A stretch of 64,000 bases of DNA from Helicoverpa zea (Eukaryota; Arthropoda; Insecta; Lepidoptera; Noctuidae): NCBI RefSeq assembly GCF_022581195.2, contig NC_061470.1:8742001-8806000 (forward strand). Direction: 5' to 3'. The first letter of the stretch is position 1. Each line of letters opens with the position of its first letter. Below the pieces are notes generated by a model. The model searched no databases. It saw only the letters and a program-made list of their open reading frames with translations, and was not told the origin of the DNA. Positions 46,450 through 58,571 of this stretch are shown here, one piece after another. The translations under genes were made by a program, and so were the position numbers.

Positions 46450-47530
46450 TCTTCATTGCCCTTCCTCTAATATTGTGTGGTGTAAAATATTTGCTCTAGA
46501 TATCCTGTAAATAGAAAAGTGTGTTTGAAGTAATATCGAGGGGTTAGTTCGTTCAGCGTTTTAATAATAGTGATTGCTGAAAAGTAAATACTTCTGGAAC
46601 TTCAGGTTTTCTTTCGAAAGGCAACTGACGCATAACTTATATTATCGGTCTGTAGTAGGTAATTTATAAAATTAAAAACTTTTTGAAGTAAAACTTTGCA
46701 ATGCATACAACTACGAGCATTGTAGTATTGGCATTATTATCTATCTATTAAATTCTGATACTGATGATGATATTACCTGATGAGGTAAGGGTATCAAATA
46801 TTTTAATATATTAGCGATAAGCCAACTGTTTACATTAACATGTGGTCGGCGTAAAACTTGAATGGAGATAATAAAATGTTAATTTCGATACAAACATCTA
46901 TAAATATCTAATGGACATTAACATAAAAATATTTTTCGCCGGGGCCACGAGGCCCTCTACTCAAGTACAAGTTTTCGTGAAACGTGGGAAGTACCTACTT
47001 GTGTTACTCTATTATTTAAATGATTTGTCTTATTTTGTACAAAAATAAGAGGTGAAAACTTTTTGAGGAGACCAGGCTGTCATTACTATTAATTAATAAT
47101 ATGGATAAGTTATGAATTATCATGTATATTTATTATGCCCTGGTAAGCTCGCAGGATATTATCAAATTCAAAATAGAATTACTTGATTCTCAAAATTTCT
47201 AAAACCGTAAAATTACGGTTTTCGAAATTTTAAACGCAAGGGTTCACATATAACATGCTTAGTCATTATTTGCGAAGGATTTTGTAATAGGCTTAACCAG
47301 CTTTATGATCATAATAAGCTGTGACATCAATCCTATTAAGTACCTACTTACGAGCACTTGACAGTTGCAATCAATCCTAGTTTTAAGCATTGGTTCTAAG
47401 AAGAAATGATTTATTGTGACACCTTGAATTAATTCGGCACTTTGGTCGATGATTCGGAAATACGTGTTTCATTGGTTATTATAAATTTATCTTTTACTTT
47501 GATTTCCATACGTGTAGGCTCAATAATTAT
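46450..47530. other. Intergenic, AT-rich
   Basis: No supported feature. AATTTCTAAAACCGTAAAATTACGGTTTTCGAAATTT near 47198 is a short imperfect hairpin. Confidence 0.4.
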
Positions 47531-47532
47531 GC

Positions 47533-47720
47533 AGCATTGCAGCGCCGGATTCGATTTCCGCACGGAAGAGATTATTATTTTTTTGCATAGATGACAACCT
47601 TTTCAGGTACCAGGATAAAATACCTACAGCCTATGTTCCGACAGTGAAAGATTTTTCTAATAGGTTCAATAGTTTTGGAGCCTCCTTTCCCCGTTATTAT
47701 ATTAGTATAGTATATACGTA
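47533..47720. repeat. Transposon-derived fragment
   Basis: Contains a B-box-like GGATTCGATTTCCG and then CCTATGTTCCGACAGTGAA, GGTTCAATAGTTTTGGAGCC and a TATTAGTATAGTATATA end. These are hallmarks of moth LINE/SINE 3' regions. No coding capacity. Confidence 0.55.
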
Positions 47721-50700
47721 GATAAACTCATCGATTCAGAATAAGCACGGACTTCAACCTCTAGCTAAATACGGCGAGGTCACTGTCATATCATGGGCTG
47801 ATCAGAGCCTTTAAACAAACTTAAATTCACCTTGATATTGGTAGATCTTGTCAACAGAAAACAATATAAAACATGAGGAAGTCAAAATATCGTGACCGTG
47901 CTCGACCTTTTCGAAACTATACCTACTTATGTAAACAAAGATGCTGTTGAGACACTTTAGAATTATCTTTAAGAGTTTTAGATAGTTTTATAATATCCCA
48001 ATATGATGACATTGAGTCTTTGAGAAACAAAAGAAATGCGTTTATAGAAGCTACTCCGTATTTTCAAACAACCGACGCTTTTAAAATAGCTCACAGTTTT
48101 TATAATGGACTTATTTAGATCTGGGATCAGTATAATTAGCGGAGCGGAACTACCGCATATATATTTCTAAGTTTTTCCTAGAATCAAAAATAACGACGCA
48201 GCAATTCAATTACAGAGTGCTCTTGCGCCTCTTCGCCCACCGTGCCCCCAGATTCAGTATTTTTTGGCGTAAAAAAGCGAGACTTGTCACGTCCCGTCAC
48301 ACAATATCAGCCAATTGTCACGCTACTAGCTATTCAATAATAATGACATCACGTACGAAGTAATTAAGGTAAATTATAGAGCCAATTACATCTCGCCGGT
48401 GCTATATATACGGTGCAACAAAAGCCGAGAGCTGGCCGCTTCCTCAGCAATAAATCCGCATTGATTGAGCGCTATAAATCTACTGTGCGCCCGCGCCGTC
48501 GCATCGGTTACACCTTGTAGGGTTGCTACGTTACATTTCTTTTACTACCACTAAATCTTTAACTGAAACTAGGATTGACGTCTGCTTTATTTAGTGAAAT
48601 ACGAAAAAAATAATCAGTTATTTTTATTGCAATAGTAAATCACACAAATATTGACTCAACTTATGAGATAAGTGGTTCTTAAGAATTACTTCAAAACCAC
48701 AGTTCAAATCCGATTATAAACAGTATTTATTTTAGACTCGATAAAAATAATCAAAAAATTAATAAAGAAAAAAAAAGATTCATCATACTTTTATTACCAA
48801 CTGCCAGTACCTGGTGCGCTTCCAAGTATCTTGAGTAACATTTAAAGGTCAGACTATTCATGTGACGCCATTGAACACAAACCTTCAATCATTTCGCTAA
48901 AACGACCAGAGTAAATACTGCATTGCTCAATAAACGAATTATCTCAAGTGCAATCCGCTCATCTTGTACATCTCTATTCATTCTGTCAATACGGTTAACT
49001 TGATAATTATCAATTAGAAAAAATACGTTGCGATATTTATTGTAGTTGAGCAGACTAGTAAGCCTTTTGTGTAGATGATAAAGAATATTTTTTTAAATTG
49101 ATAGTAAGGTGGAGCAATGACATGCTAACTAACAATATGTAGAGAAGAATGATACACTAACAATAGATAAAGGTCTCACATATTGTGATGCCCACTTAAG
49201 AAGTCATTTTATCCTATCATTAAGAACCTGTCATCTATTTAGTTATGTGACACAACGTATCTAAAAATGTATATATCCTTGTATTATTTTTATCCATAAG
49301 TCATATAAAACCCACATAATGAAGTAAACAGGTAATATTACCTAATAATCCATTTAACACCTACCAGGATCAAAGTTCAAAGGCCTTGGCTACCTATATT
49401 AAAATTCAAATGAGTTTCTCATATGTTCGATAACACTGGTCTACTCTAGAGCATTTTGGTTCCAAAATATATAAATTCTTGTAGAATATTTGATACGCAA
49501 TCAAAGTCTAGATTCGATGATATACTTACCAATACCACTCCTAAACGATATTAATAATTTTTTTAAGGACAGAAAAATTGATAATTTCTAACTAAAGCTA
49601 ACCTAAATTATATAGAAAAAAAAATAATAATTTAAAGACCAGTGTAATTAATTTCGTATTTATGATGTAGTACAGCCCTGCGCAGTGGCAACACGTGTGT
49701 AGCCACGCAGGCGCAGTCGGGAGACACGTTTGATTTACGCGCCCCCAGGCCGCTACAAATTGCCGCTCATACCGCAAACAAACGCGTTATTATCATACAC
49801 CAATATCATGAGCACTGTTTTATAATATCAGAGCACTGTTACTTTAATTTGACTCATCTTTGTGGTAATTTTTCTCTTCTTTCACACTTCAAATCAACTA
49901 AAGCTGATAAGTACAAAGATATCTTACCTAACATTATGATACACTCAATTATTACCATAGATATGACTCATCAGTCTAGATCAATCCGGTATTTGATATT
50001 TTAATAATTGGATCGTGTAGGCGTGTACGGTATGATCGTAAAGAGATAATTATGTGATTCGCACTTCCGCACTATTGAAAGCTGTCGAAATTTTTTTTTA
50101 AGTACACCTGATACCTATGTACATAGCAGAGATTCTCAACTTTTTAGAACTTATTTTTTAAATATTTGTTTAGCCAATTTGAATATTTAAGTTTATTATC
50201 AGACACTTAAACGATGCACAAAATCAGGACGTTTACGAGACACAACTTTTCATAATTTGATATCAATGATGTTTAAAAAATAAAGTAATTACTATTATAT
50301 AGATAGGAAATGACCTTAACAACGGGCTCATATGATAAGTATCTAAAGGAAAAACAATGTAGCAGCGTGTTTGTAGTCCACCTGTCAAAACATTTAATCT
50401 GTTGTTATGTTTACGTTGTATCTAAAACGCTACGCCACAGTGAACATTGTTTATGAAAATGTGGGGAGCGAAGGACTCCGGAAAATTATGAACGGACCAC
50501 GAAAATAGAAAACGTTGAAAGCAACAAACAATCTTCTGTAATTTACTATTTTAAACATCTTTATCCGTATAAGAAATAAATAAAAATATCAAAAATCCCA
50601 TGAAACGTGCGATAAACAAATAACTGGCAACATTGTTTACGCTACAAAAGAGACTCAAAGAAAAACGATGTCAGTGAATCATTGGGCTCGCGGGTTGAAA

Positions 50701-52887
50701 TCCGTTTTGCTTACAAATAGACAATGCTCGGAGGAAGTACTAACGAATTAGCAGCAAGTGAGTGAGCACTTTGATCACGGACTGGTGTCAACATTTCTTG
50801 CGGGCCTCATTAACAAGCCGATCGACGGACGTCACTCCGGCGAATTCTTAAAATGCATGCACTGGTATGGAGTACCGGTTAAAATAAGAGTGAATTTGCA
50901 TGAAACGTTGCACCCATTGATACACAGACAGACTGTATCTCTACCTATGAATATTTTTCTTGTTCAATCGCGAAATTATTATGTTACGGTAGTTATTGCT
51001 TCGTGACCAATGATACAGGAACACGAAGCTGATTAGGTGGTTAATTTGCGTGCAATTAAAAAATCTGCTAGCCTTCCTGTCATTGTACGCAATAGCTGCG
51101 TGTAAATCGTTATTTTTTCGTCAACGATACTAATCACGTCAAAGGTAAGGCAACATTTGTATACCTTTATCAAGATTACGATAAAATTCGGGAAATCAAT
51201 TAATGACAGTTATTACCTACGAAGTAATAAGTAACCGTAGCAGACATGCATACAGAAGCGGCTGCACAAAATGGCATGTAAGCGAAAAACGTAGCCGCCG
51301 CTAAACAAAAGGAACGGTCTGGTCTGAAACAGTGGGTTCAGCAGATGTGTTCTAGGAAGACGTTGTGTAAGCGAGGTGTCGCCACTGTTGTGACTGCTGA
51401 TTGACTGACGCTGCCAACTAATCCGATGCACGCTATTCTCGGACGCGAACAAATATGCCTGCGTTTGATACTATCAATGTTTACATTGCTGCGTTTCTAT
51501 ATTCGCTAATCGTAATGTGCACGTGATTCTGCGATGTTGCCGATTTGTTCTTTGATTACGGTAACCGTTCTATGATGGTTGATGGTGAAGTTATAAGATC
51601 TGTCTTTGTGTTTGCTCTGGGATAATCACAAACATGGTAAGATGAAATGGCTTGATGAAATTTTGGCTTAGTTACGTCACTATTGTGATATCTTTGAAGT
51701 TATCATCATCTAACAAAGCTAATTTAATGCTGTTAGGGTAAACTGTCTTTTATATAAAATCCTAATTACCTTAACAACAGAAATTAATATCACCTGTACC
51801 AATGCCATAACTTGTATCACAAATAGCGATCAGAAGAGATCTGTCATCATAGGTTTACATTTCCCGCCAATAGTCTTAAACATAAGAATGCCAGGTATCG
51901 AGCATGTTGTGACTGCTGACAGAGAGGTGCCAACTTCTATTCTGAGACGACGAGGCTTGCGGTCGGCTGCCATGCTCATGGCATTATCAAGGTGTATTTA
52001 AACCGTTCGGTGATCAGTAAGTATTGAAGTTTAAGAAAACTTTCAGCGTAAGTAAGTACCTATATAATTATACTGTAGAGGGAAAAGTGAAATTATGATT
52101 TTGATAAGTTACTTAAATGCCTTTTGCGACTCCAAATAAAATCGTTTATTTTTCAAATATAGATTGATTTTAGACAATCAATTTTTGGTCACCTTGGTGG
52201 GATTTCTCGAAGAGCACGAATGGATAAGTATGGAGTAGGTATTATGTAACGACTAGTAGGTGTAAAGGTGTAGGTAAATATAATATTTTTTTAAACTTTA
52301 TGAGCATTTTATGTATTATATTATTATATGATATTTTTTGCCACCACAGAGAGAACAAACTAAACGTTGATCTTTTTCACGTTTGGTAACATAAACGCTT
52401 CACGCTTCAAATCAGCTACATCAAGCATCCAATGTTCCTCACCTTTCTAATGGACCGTATAAACCCGTAGTCATTACATTTATTCGTATTTTGCCGTATG
52501 CCAGTAAAGTTAAATATGGGCAAGGTATTTGAAAGGTACTATTTATTGAGAAAACAAAAGAGCAATGTAATCTATTTAATTGTTTTTGTCAAAACACCTA
52601 CACTTACATAAGATCATGCAGCTTAATTTAGATATAAAACCATTTTTTTCTTGCACGTTAGGAACTAATTGAAGAATTTATTATTTCCTTGGTCAATACC
52701 AAGGAAACCAAAAACAATAGCTATTGTATTTTATGAACAACTGCCAATCTCAAATCGCCATTTTCCAATTTCAAAATCGATTTTAATGGCCGTTAATTCT
52801 AATTAAGAATAATGAACTCCTAGGCTGTCGCCTGCAAGTATTCTGGCAGCCAGTAACACGGTCTGCCGCCATTACTAATAGACAATA

Positions 52888-52930
52888 GTGATTTGTGTCG
52901 CAGGCTTCATTAGCTGTTAACTGATCCTAT
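52888..52930 (+). repeat. Duplicated non-coding motif, copy 1
   Basis: AGTGATTTGTGTCGCAGGCT followed by TCATTAGCTGTTAACTGATCC. Copy 2 lies about 690 bp downstream. Confidence 0.6.
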
Positions 52931-53577
52931 CAGCCATTATAAGTTTTATTAATTAGGTAGTTTAAATGATACTGGCCTCGTTTGTCGCCTGTTGGCCAAA
53001 ATAGCTGCTGTGGAACTCTGATAGAGCGACGGCTTTTGTCTGACCACAGGCAGAATTACAATGTTAGCACATATGTCTAGATTTTAAGAAATAATGTTGT
53101 ATTTTAATGTGAACTTTGATAAAAATGAATAAAATGATTTGAAATTATTTGAAGAATGTTGAGACAAGAAAAATTAGGAAAATTTTCAAAAACTAAAAAA
53201 AGAGCCAAACTAAGAGAATTGGTATTTATGAAAAGTTTGTCAAGTAGATATGGATTCGTTGTCGTCGGTAAATTGACAACTCATGACAGACATGAATAGA
53301 TCTTTAATAAAATATACTTCTAATTGTTAAAATGCTTAAAAACAAAATCGAATTTGGATTAACAATACTTTTTCTGCGATTGTGAAGAAGACTTTAATCC
53401 CTACACATAGCTGAAAAGCAATAAAAATGGTCTCTAGAATTAATTGTTTCATGCAAAATAATAAATGTGTTACGTAAAATCTTCCCTAAATCTTACAAAA
53501 TAAAGCCACTCACATCCGAGGTGCTACCGTCTTCAGGTTCACGCATGTCCCGCTCACGGTCCATCAGCATCGCTAAT

Positions 53578-53620
53578 GGTGATTTGTGTCCCAAGCCTCG
53601 TTAGTCGTTAACTGATCCCA
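53578..53620 (+). repeat. Duplicated non-coding motif, copy 2
   Basis: GGTGATTTGTGTCCCAAGCC followed by TCGTTAGTCGTTAACTGATCC, about 85% identical to copy 1 over 40 bases. Confidence 0.6.
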
Positions 53621-55117
53621 CACCTCGTCATTAGCCGCGCTTTTTAAATATTACACTGATGTTGTGACAAAAATGTTGTTTGCTTTTTTAAAATCTGCAT
53701 TTTTTTACAAATTGCATGGATTTTGATTTGAGGGCGCATTTATCACGTGTACGTCGTGGTTGGTGATGATGGAATAATCTATAAAAAGAAAATAAAATTT
53801 GTGTCCGACTAATCTAAATTAATAACTGTAAATACTTAAAAAATAACAAAGACAGCTTCTGAAATGCTAAATACTGGGCATGTTCTGAAAGTTTAATATT
53901 TTTTTAAACGTGACGCAAGTACCTACTTTTAAGGATCTTCTTATATTTTCTTTTTATTTCTCCAAAGACTATCAGTTCTTTATTTAATGAGAAACAAGAG
54001 TCTTATTAATCACATCTTCAGAATACAGCTGTAATTACAAAACGGCCCCGAAAATATCAAATGAAAAATAATGTAAGTTCAGAAACCCGATCGCACAGTT
54101 ATTTATTGTCGCATTTTGTTTATTTATTCTCAGGAATCCGACTAAATGTCAAACAAATAAATCGTGTGCGTCCTACAGAAAAACTGAAGTATTTTGAAAC
54201 GTTTAATTGCTACCAAAGGATAAGTTTGTAAGGACGTATGAAAAATAAATGATAGAGGGTCAATTTTATGCGTGACTTAGTTAACCTGTAAAATTATTTG
54301 TTTGATAATTTAAAACATTAATAAGTACCTAGCCGGACTGCCAAACCAAGAGATTTTTAACCTTTATTAAAGTTCAATGTTAAGAAATATTGAAATCACC
54401 CAAATGCATTATAGCAATTAAACAAGATATATTTATTAATTAAGCTTTCCGAATTTAAGTCCTAAACAAACAAAAAGGCAAATACCATTACTTACATATA
54501 AAACTTCGCCTTCCAAAGATTATGTCTTCCAAATCGGTCCTTCTATCCTCCCGACCACCAGGTATTGACAGAAATATTTGCACATACCTCCAGCTAAACC
54601 AATACGCATATTAGCTAAACGATCAAACCAGCAATAAAGAGCATACTTTACACGCAAATACGAGAAACGTCAAACAATACGCGCCATAATTGATGCGATG
54701 CCACAGATTAAAATTATGACGCTGGGCGGGAAGTGAAGACCTGAGCGACGCGTAAATCAAACCTTCAGGACATGATGGCTACCACACACGATTGTTTGAA
54801 TAACTTACTACACCACGACAAGCTAAATTCAACCCTAATTCATTCTTAATAGGGGGCAGTTTTAACTGTTTCGTTTCTGAGAAAGGGTGTTGTGAGCTTG
54901 TGAGAAAAATAGTTGGTGTATCGGAATGTATCTTCATTAGTATTGTTACAGTTAAGACAATTGTTTGTGATAACTAATAGCACTTCCGTCAGTAGACATT
55001 TTACAAGCACTAATTACTTTAATTCTATGAAAGCTACATTATTTACAATCGGTTTTCTCAGAAGAAAATAAGGACCCTACCTGCACTTTCCCTGTTAGTT
55101 AACCGTCAAATCCGTAG

Positions 55118-55185
55118 CGGACCCCAATCGGGGTCTGAACATCAATGTCACCGTAAGCTCGGTTTAGACCCCAATTGGGGTCTGC
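55118..55185. repeat. Pair of GACCCCAATNGGGGTC palindromes
   Basis: GACCCCAATCGGGGTCTG at 55120 and AGACCCCAATTGGGGTCTG at 55166; the second is a perfect 18-bp palindrome. They share 17 of 18 bases and are 46 bp apart. Confidence 0.75.
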
Positions 55186-55928
55186 GAATCAGTCATACAC
55201 TTTCCTAATTATTTACGCTCATATTTATTTTCTTTCCAATCAAACCACATTTGTGAGCACTAAATAAAATAACTAAATAAATTTAAATTATTTTTACGCA
55301 TTCAAACCTTTCATATTTAGCATCCCGTTAGAAATATACCTTTTTAAAATCCAATCGTAATTACCGGGAATTCTGATCGAACTCGCCATGTTTGTTTACA
55401 TTAGTTGTTTTTTTAAATTTGAAGACGCATAGACAACATGGCGACGGTGATAGAAGTTTTGCATCGAATGATCCGATTCGTTAAAATAAAGAATCGATTT
55501 AATAATTTTATATTATTTGATATTATAATATTACTAAATTGCACTTTTGTATACTTACCATAATCTGGAAAATAAATTAGGAAAAGTAAAATGACTTAAT
55601 TTATTTTGAAAAAAAAAAGCTAGAAAATCAGTGGTAGAAAATACGTTGTAGCCGGAATAAAAAAAATCTTCGGTTTTTAGGGTTTCTGAAGACGGAAAAT
55701 GAAGACTTATTCTTCGGGTGTTTTATGTGCAGGATTCCTGTAGATCTGCCAAACTTAATGGCGATTCGTTACTTCCAACTTTTTAACTGAGCGGCAAAGC
55801 TATTTGACGAGAGCCGGAGTTAGGTGTAGTTATCGCAAAATTTTATGACGATTTTATTGTTTGAAAGGGCAAATAGTTCGCTGTTCATCGAAAGCTGGTC
55901 CAAGATGGAAAGATGGCCGCCGCCGACT

Positions 55929-56614
55929 TATTTTTAACCGACTTCCCAAAAAGCGGAGGTTCTCAATTCGACCGTTTTTTTTTGTATGTTTGTTACGCGA
56001 TTACTCAGCCATTTATTTATCGATTTTGATGATTCTTTTTTTGTTTGATAGCGTATACTTCCGAGGTGGTCCCATTATCATCAGGTCAGGATCTGATGAT
56101 GGAACCTTGAGAAATCGAGGGCGACTTCCGAAAGTTGCAGAAATACATAGGTTGAAATCTTATCACTCAGGTGTTTGCCTGGTAGCACTATTCAACAGTG
56201 AAGGCTTTGAGCTGACCTGATGATGGAGACCAGTGAAGGTCGAGGGAACTCGACAACTGAATATTTAAACTTTCTCGTGTTTGTGCTTATATTATTCGTA
56301 TTTACGAGGCCTCTGCAACAGTGAAGGAGATGGAGACGAGAGAAGTTCGGTTGTCGAGTTCCCTCGACCTTCTCTGGTCTCCATCATCAGGTCAGCTCCA
56401 AACCTTTACTGTCGAATAGTGTTATCAGATATACATCTGAGTGTCAAGTTATAACCTTATCTATGCTTACAATTTTCGAGAGTTGCCCTCGATTTCTCAA
56501 GGTTTCCATCATCAGATCCTGGACCTAATAACAAATATGGGGAATATACCCTTTCGACCAAAAACAAACATCCAAATTGAGAACCACCTCCTTTTTGGGA
56601 TTTGGTTAAAAATA
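55929..56614. mobile_element. Foldback transposon of about 690 bp
   Basis: TATTTTTAACCGACTTCCCA and AAAAAGCGGAGGTTCTCAAT at the left mirror ATTGAGAACCACCTCCTTTT and GGGATTTGGTTAAAAATA at the right. The inner arms also pair: ATCAGGTCAGGATCTGATGA with TCATCAGATCCTGGACCT, and TCGAGGGAACTCGACAAC near 56243 with GTTGTCGAGTTCCCTCGA near 56352. The CCGACTTCCCAAAAAG motif is abundant in Lepidoptera. The 119-codon frame in the left arm is not a gene. Confidence 0.85.
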
Positions 56615-56642
56615 TTTGGTGACTTTAAAATCAATCAATTAT

Positions 56643-58559
56643 GTATAATGTCATTTATTTATTTAGAACATATCATTTACATTTTTAAATATTAAATATA
56701 AAAATAAAAAACATTTAAAAATATAAAAAATAGGTTGCCACCGATATCGGGCACAGGGTCCAAGCTACCGGTGGTTAGGGTCCCAGAGACAGAAACCTCC
56801 TCACAATACGTGCCGTATCAAGGAGTACTGCCTTCTGAATCAGTCCCTTGATCCAGCCGCCCAACGAGAGCCTCCTGAGGTGTTCGTCGAGGCTCTTGGC
56901 TATTAAACCATTGGCCGTAACGACAATCGGCACAACAACAGCCGTGTCGACACTCCACATGGCGACAACCTCGTGCGCTAAGTCGAGATACTTTATTTGT
57001 TTCTCTTTCTCAGCTTTCACAAGGTTCTCGTCATGCGGAACGGCGACATCGACTATCATCGCGCGGCGCGCTAATCGATCTATCACCACAATATCAGGCT
57101 TATTGGCTACAATAGTCCTGTCAGTGATGATAGATCGATCCCAGTACAACGTGATATGGTCCTTTTCGAGAACTGGGTCGGGCGCATACTTGTAGTACGG
57201 TACCTCAAGGTCTACAAGGTTGTATTGCAGAGCAAGCTGCTGGTGGATGATCTTGGCCACTTGGTTATGTCTGTGCAAATATTCACCATTAGCCAAACGA
57301 GAACAACCAGATATAATATGTCTGATAGACTCACCCGGATGGTGACATGCCCGACATATGTCAACCGTCCCGTCTTTCACGATATATCTCCGGTAGTTAT
57401 TCGTAAGGATAACTTCGTCCATAATTGCACATACAAACCCTTCGGTTTCTCCAAACAAGTCACCGAAGCGTAGCCAAGATACGGACGCTTTGAAGTCTAC
57501 ATCGGGGCCATGAAGAGCCCCGAAGAAGCGTCCGTGTAGCTGTTTGCTCTGCCATACCTCCCTGCGATCGTGGGTAGTTAGTACGACAGGTTTGCGCCAG
57601 TTCTCATTTGCCAACGACAGCGGGGTGAGTCCTCTGTCCACTGCCACCATATCACGGTGCATATCCACGTCGCTTTTGAGAAAATATTCTCTGAGACTGC
57701 ACACCTCGCGGTTGTGGAGCGTCTTTGCATTTAAAAAGCCTCGGCCTCCACATTTCCGTGGGATGTACAGTCTCATCACTGACGATCGTGGGTGATGCAT
57801 TCGTTCTGCGGTCAGCAGTGTGCGGACTTTCCTATCCAGGGCGTCCAATTCAGTTTGAGTCCATTTGAGTATGCCGAAAGAGTACATCAGGACTGGCATG
57901 ACCCAACCATTAAAGGCGCGAACCTTGTTGCCTCCCGATAAGGAACTTTTCAGGACCTTATTCAGGCGGCCAAAGAAACGCTCCCGTAATGACTGTTTCA
58001 TGACAGCCACATTGATGCCTAACCCCTCCGCCATACCCAAGTATTTATATGTATCGTTTGCGGAGAGTGATCTCAGGTTTATAGAATCTGAGAGTTGTAC
58101 TCCCTCAGATTCCACAATTCCCCCTCGCTTTACATGCATGACTGCACATTTGTCCACACCAAATTCCATCCTGATGCAACTACTGAAAGTTTCAGTGACC
58201 TTCAGTAGCTTCACCAGCTGCAATTCTGTGGTGGCAAACAGTTTCAGATCGTCCATGTAAAGCAAATGGGATATAACCTGACTCCCTCTCCGCAAAGGAT
58301 AGCCCAACCCCGAGCCCTCTAGCAATGTGCTCAGAGGGTTCAAGGCCAGGCAAAACCAAAGTGGACTCAAACTGTCACCCTGGAAAATTCCCCGCTCGAT
58401 CTTAATAGGATCGCCGGTCCCTTCAATTTCTCGACATCCTGGATAGTGAAGAACCGTTCTCCATTGCTCCATACATGACGCAAGAAAGGCGCGTAGAGTT
58501 GAGTTTATTTTATACAACTCCAACACCCTCTTAAGCCATGTATGGGGGACCGAGTCAAG
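56643..58559 (-). mobile_element. 5'-truncated non-LTR retrotransposon with restriction-like endonuclease
   Basis: Inserted between direct repeats TCAATCAATTAT at 56631-56642 and 58560-58571. It is read on the minus strand: the 5' end is cut inside the RT domain, the ORF ends at 56775, and a 3'-UTR with an AT-rich tail reaches about 56643. The intact 583-codon frame suggests recent insertion. Confidence 0.88.
56775..58526 (-). CDS. LINE ORF: reverse transcriptase C-half, Zn knuckle and REL endonuclease
   Basis: 583 residues from the first Met; the frame is open to the truncation at about 58557 (HTWLKRVLELYK). RT motifs: GIFQGDSLSPLWFCLALNPL, and the catalytic LLYMDDLKLFA with MDD in the place of the usual ADD. 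Thumb region. A C-terminal knuckle CRACHHPGESIRHIISGC (C-x2-C-x8-H-x5-C). Then KPDIVVIDRLARRAMIVDVA, the PD..(D/E)xK-like core of a restriction-like endonuclease, followed by the conserved tail (PIVVTANGLIAKSLDEHLRR, QKAVLLDTARIVRRFLSL). Such elements (R2/R4/NeSL-type) encode their endonuclease after RT. The frame has no stops. Plus-strand frames across it are shadows. Confidence 0.92.
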   Translation of the reverse strand: MLELYKINSTLRAFLASCMEQWRTVLHYPGCREIEGTGDPIKIERGIFQGDSLSPLWFCLALNPLSTLLEGSGLGYPLRRGSQVISHLLYMDDLKLFATTELQLVKLLKVTETFSSCIRMEFGVDKCAVMHVKRGGIVESEGVQLSDSINLRSLSANDTYKYLGMAEGLGINVAVMKQSLRERFFGRLNKVLKSSLSGGNKVRAFNGWVMPVLMYSFGILKWTQTELDALDRKVRTLLTAERMHHPRSSVMRLYIPRKCGGRGFLNAKTLHNREVCSLREYFLKSDVDMHRDMVAVDRGLTPLSLANENWRKPVVLTTHDRREVWQSKQLHGRFFGALHGPDVDFKASVSWLRFGDLFGETEGFVCAIMDEVILTNNYRRYIVKDGTVDICRACHHPGESIRHIISGCSRLANGEYLHRHNQVAKIIHQQLALQYNLVDLEVPYYKYAPDPVLEKDHITLYWDRSIITDRTIVANKPDIVVIDRLARRAMIVDVAVPHDENLVKAEKEKQIKYLDLAHEVVAMWSVDTAVVVPIVVTANGLIAKSLDEHLRRLSLGGWIKGLIQKAVLLDTARIVRRFLSLGP

Positions 58560-58571
58560 TCAATCAATTAT

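Larger units (their letters stand above)
47721..55920. other. Long gene-free region, possible cis-regulatory domain
   Basis: About 8 kb without a supported exon. GC-richer islands at 48390-48530 (contains CTATATATACGG and CGCCCGCGCCG), 49675-49770, 51340-51440, 52800-52950 and 53515-53640 stand out from AT-rich sequence. Two pairs of short duplicated motifs occur (about 51387/51906 and 52888/53578). An 82-codon frame at 50758 lacks start context and domain and is not called. Regulatory function for the T-box gene is inference. Confidence 0.35.

Noticed and set aside
50758..51006. 82-codon plus-strand frame in the gene-free domain
   Set aside because: No signal peptide, domain, promoter or splice context; length expected by chance.
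55861..56220. 119-codon plus-strand frame
   Set aside because: Falls within the left arm of a foldback transposon.
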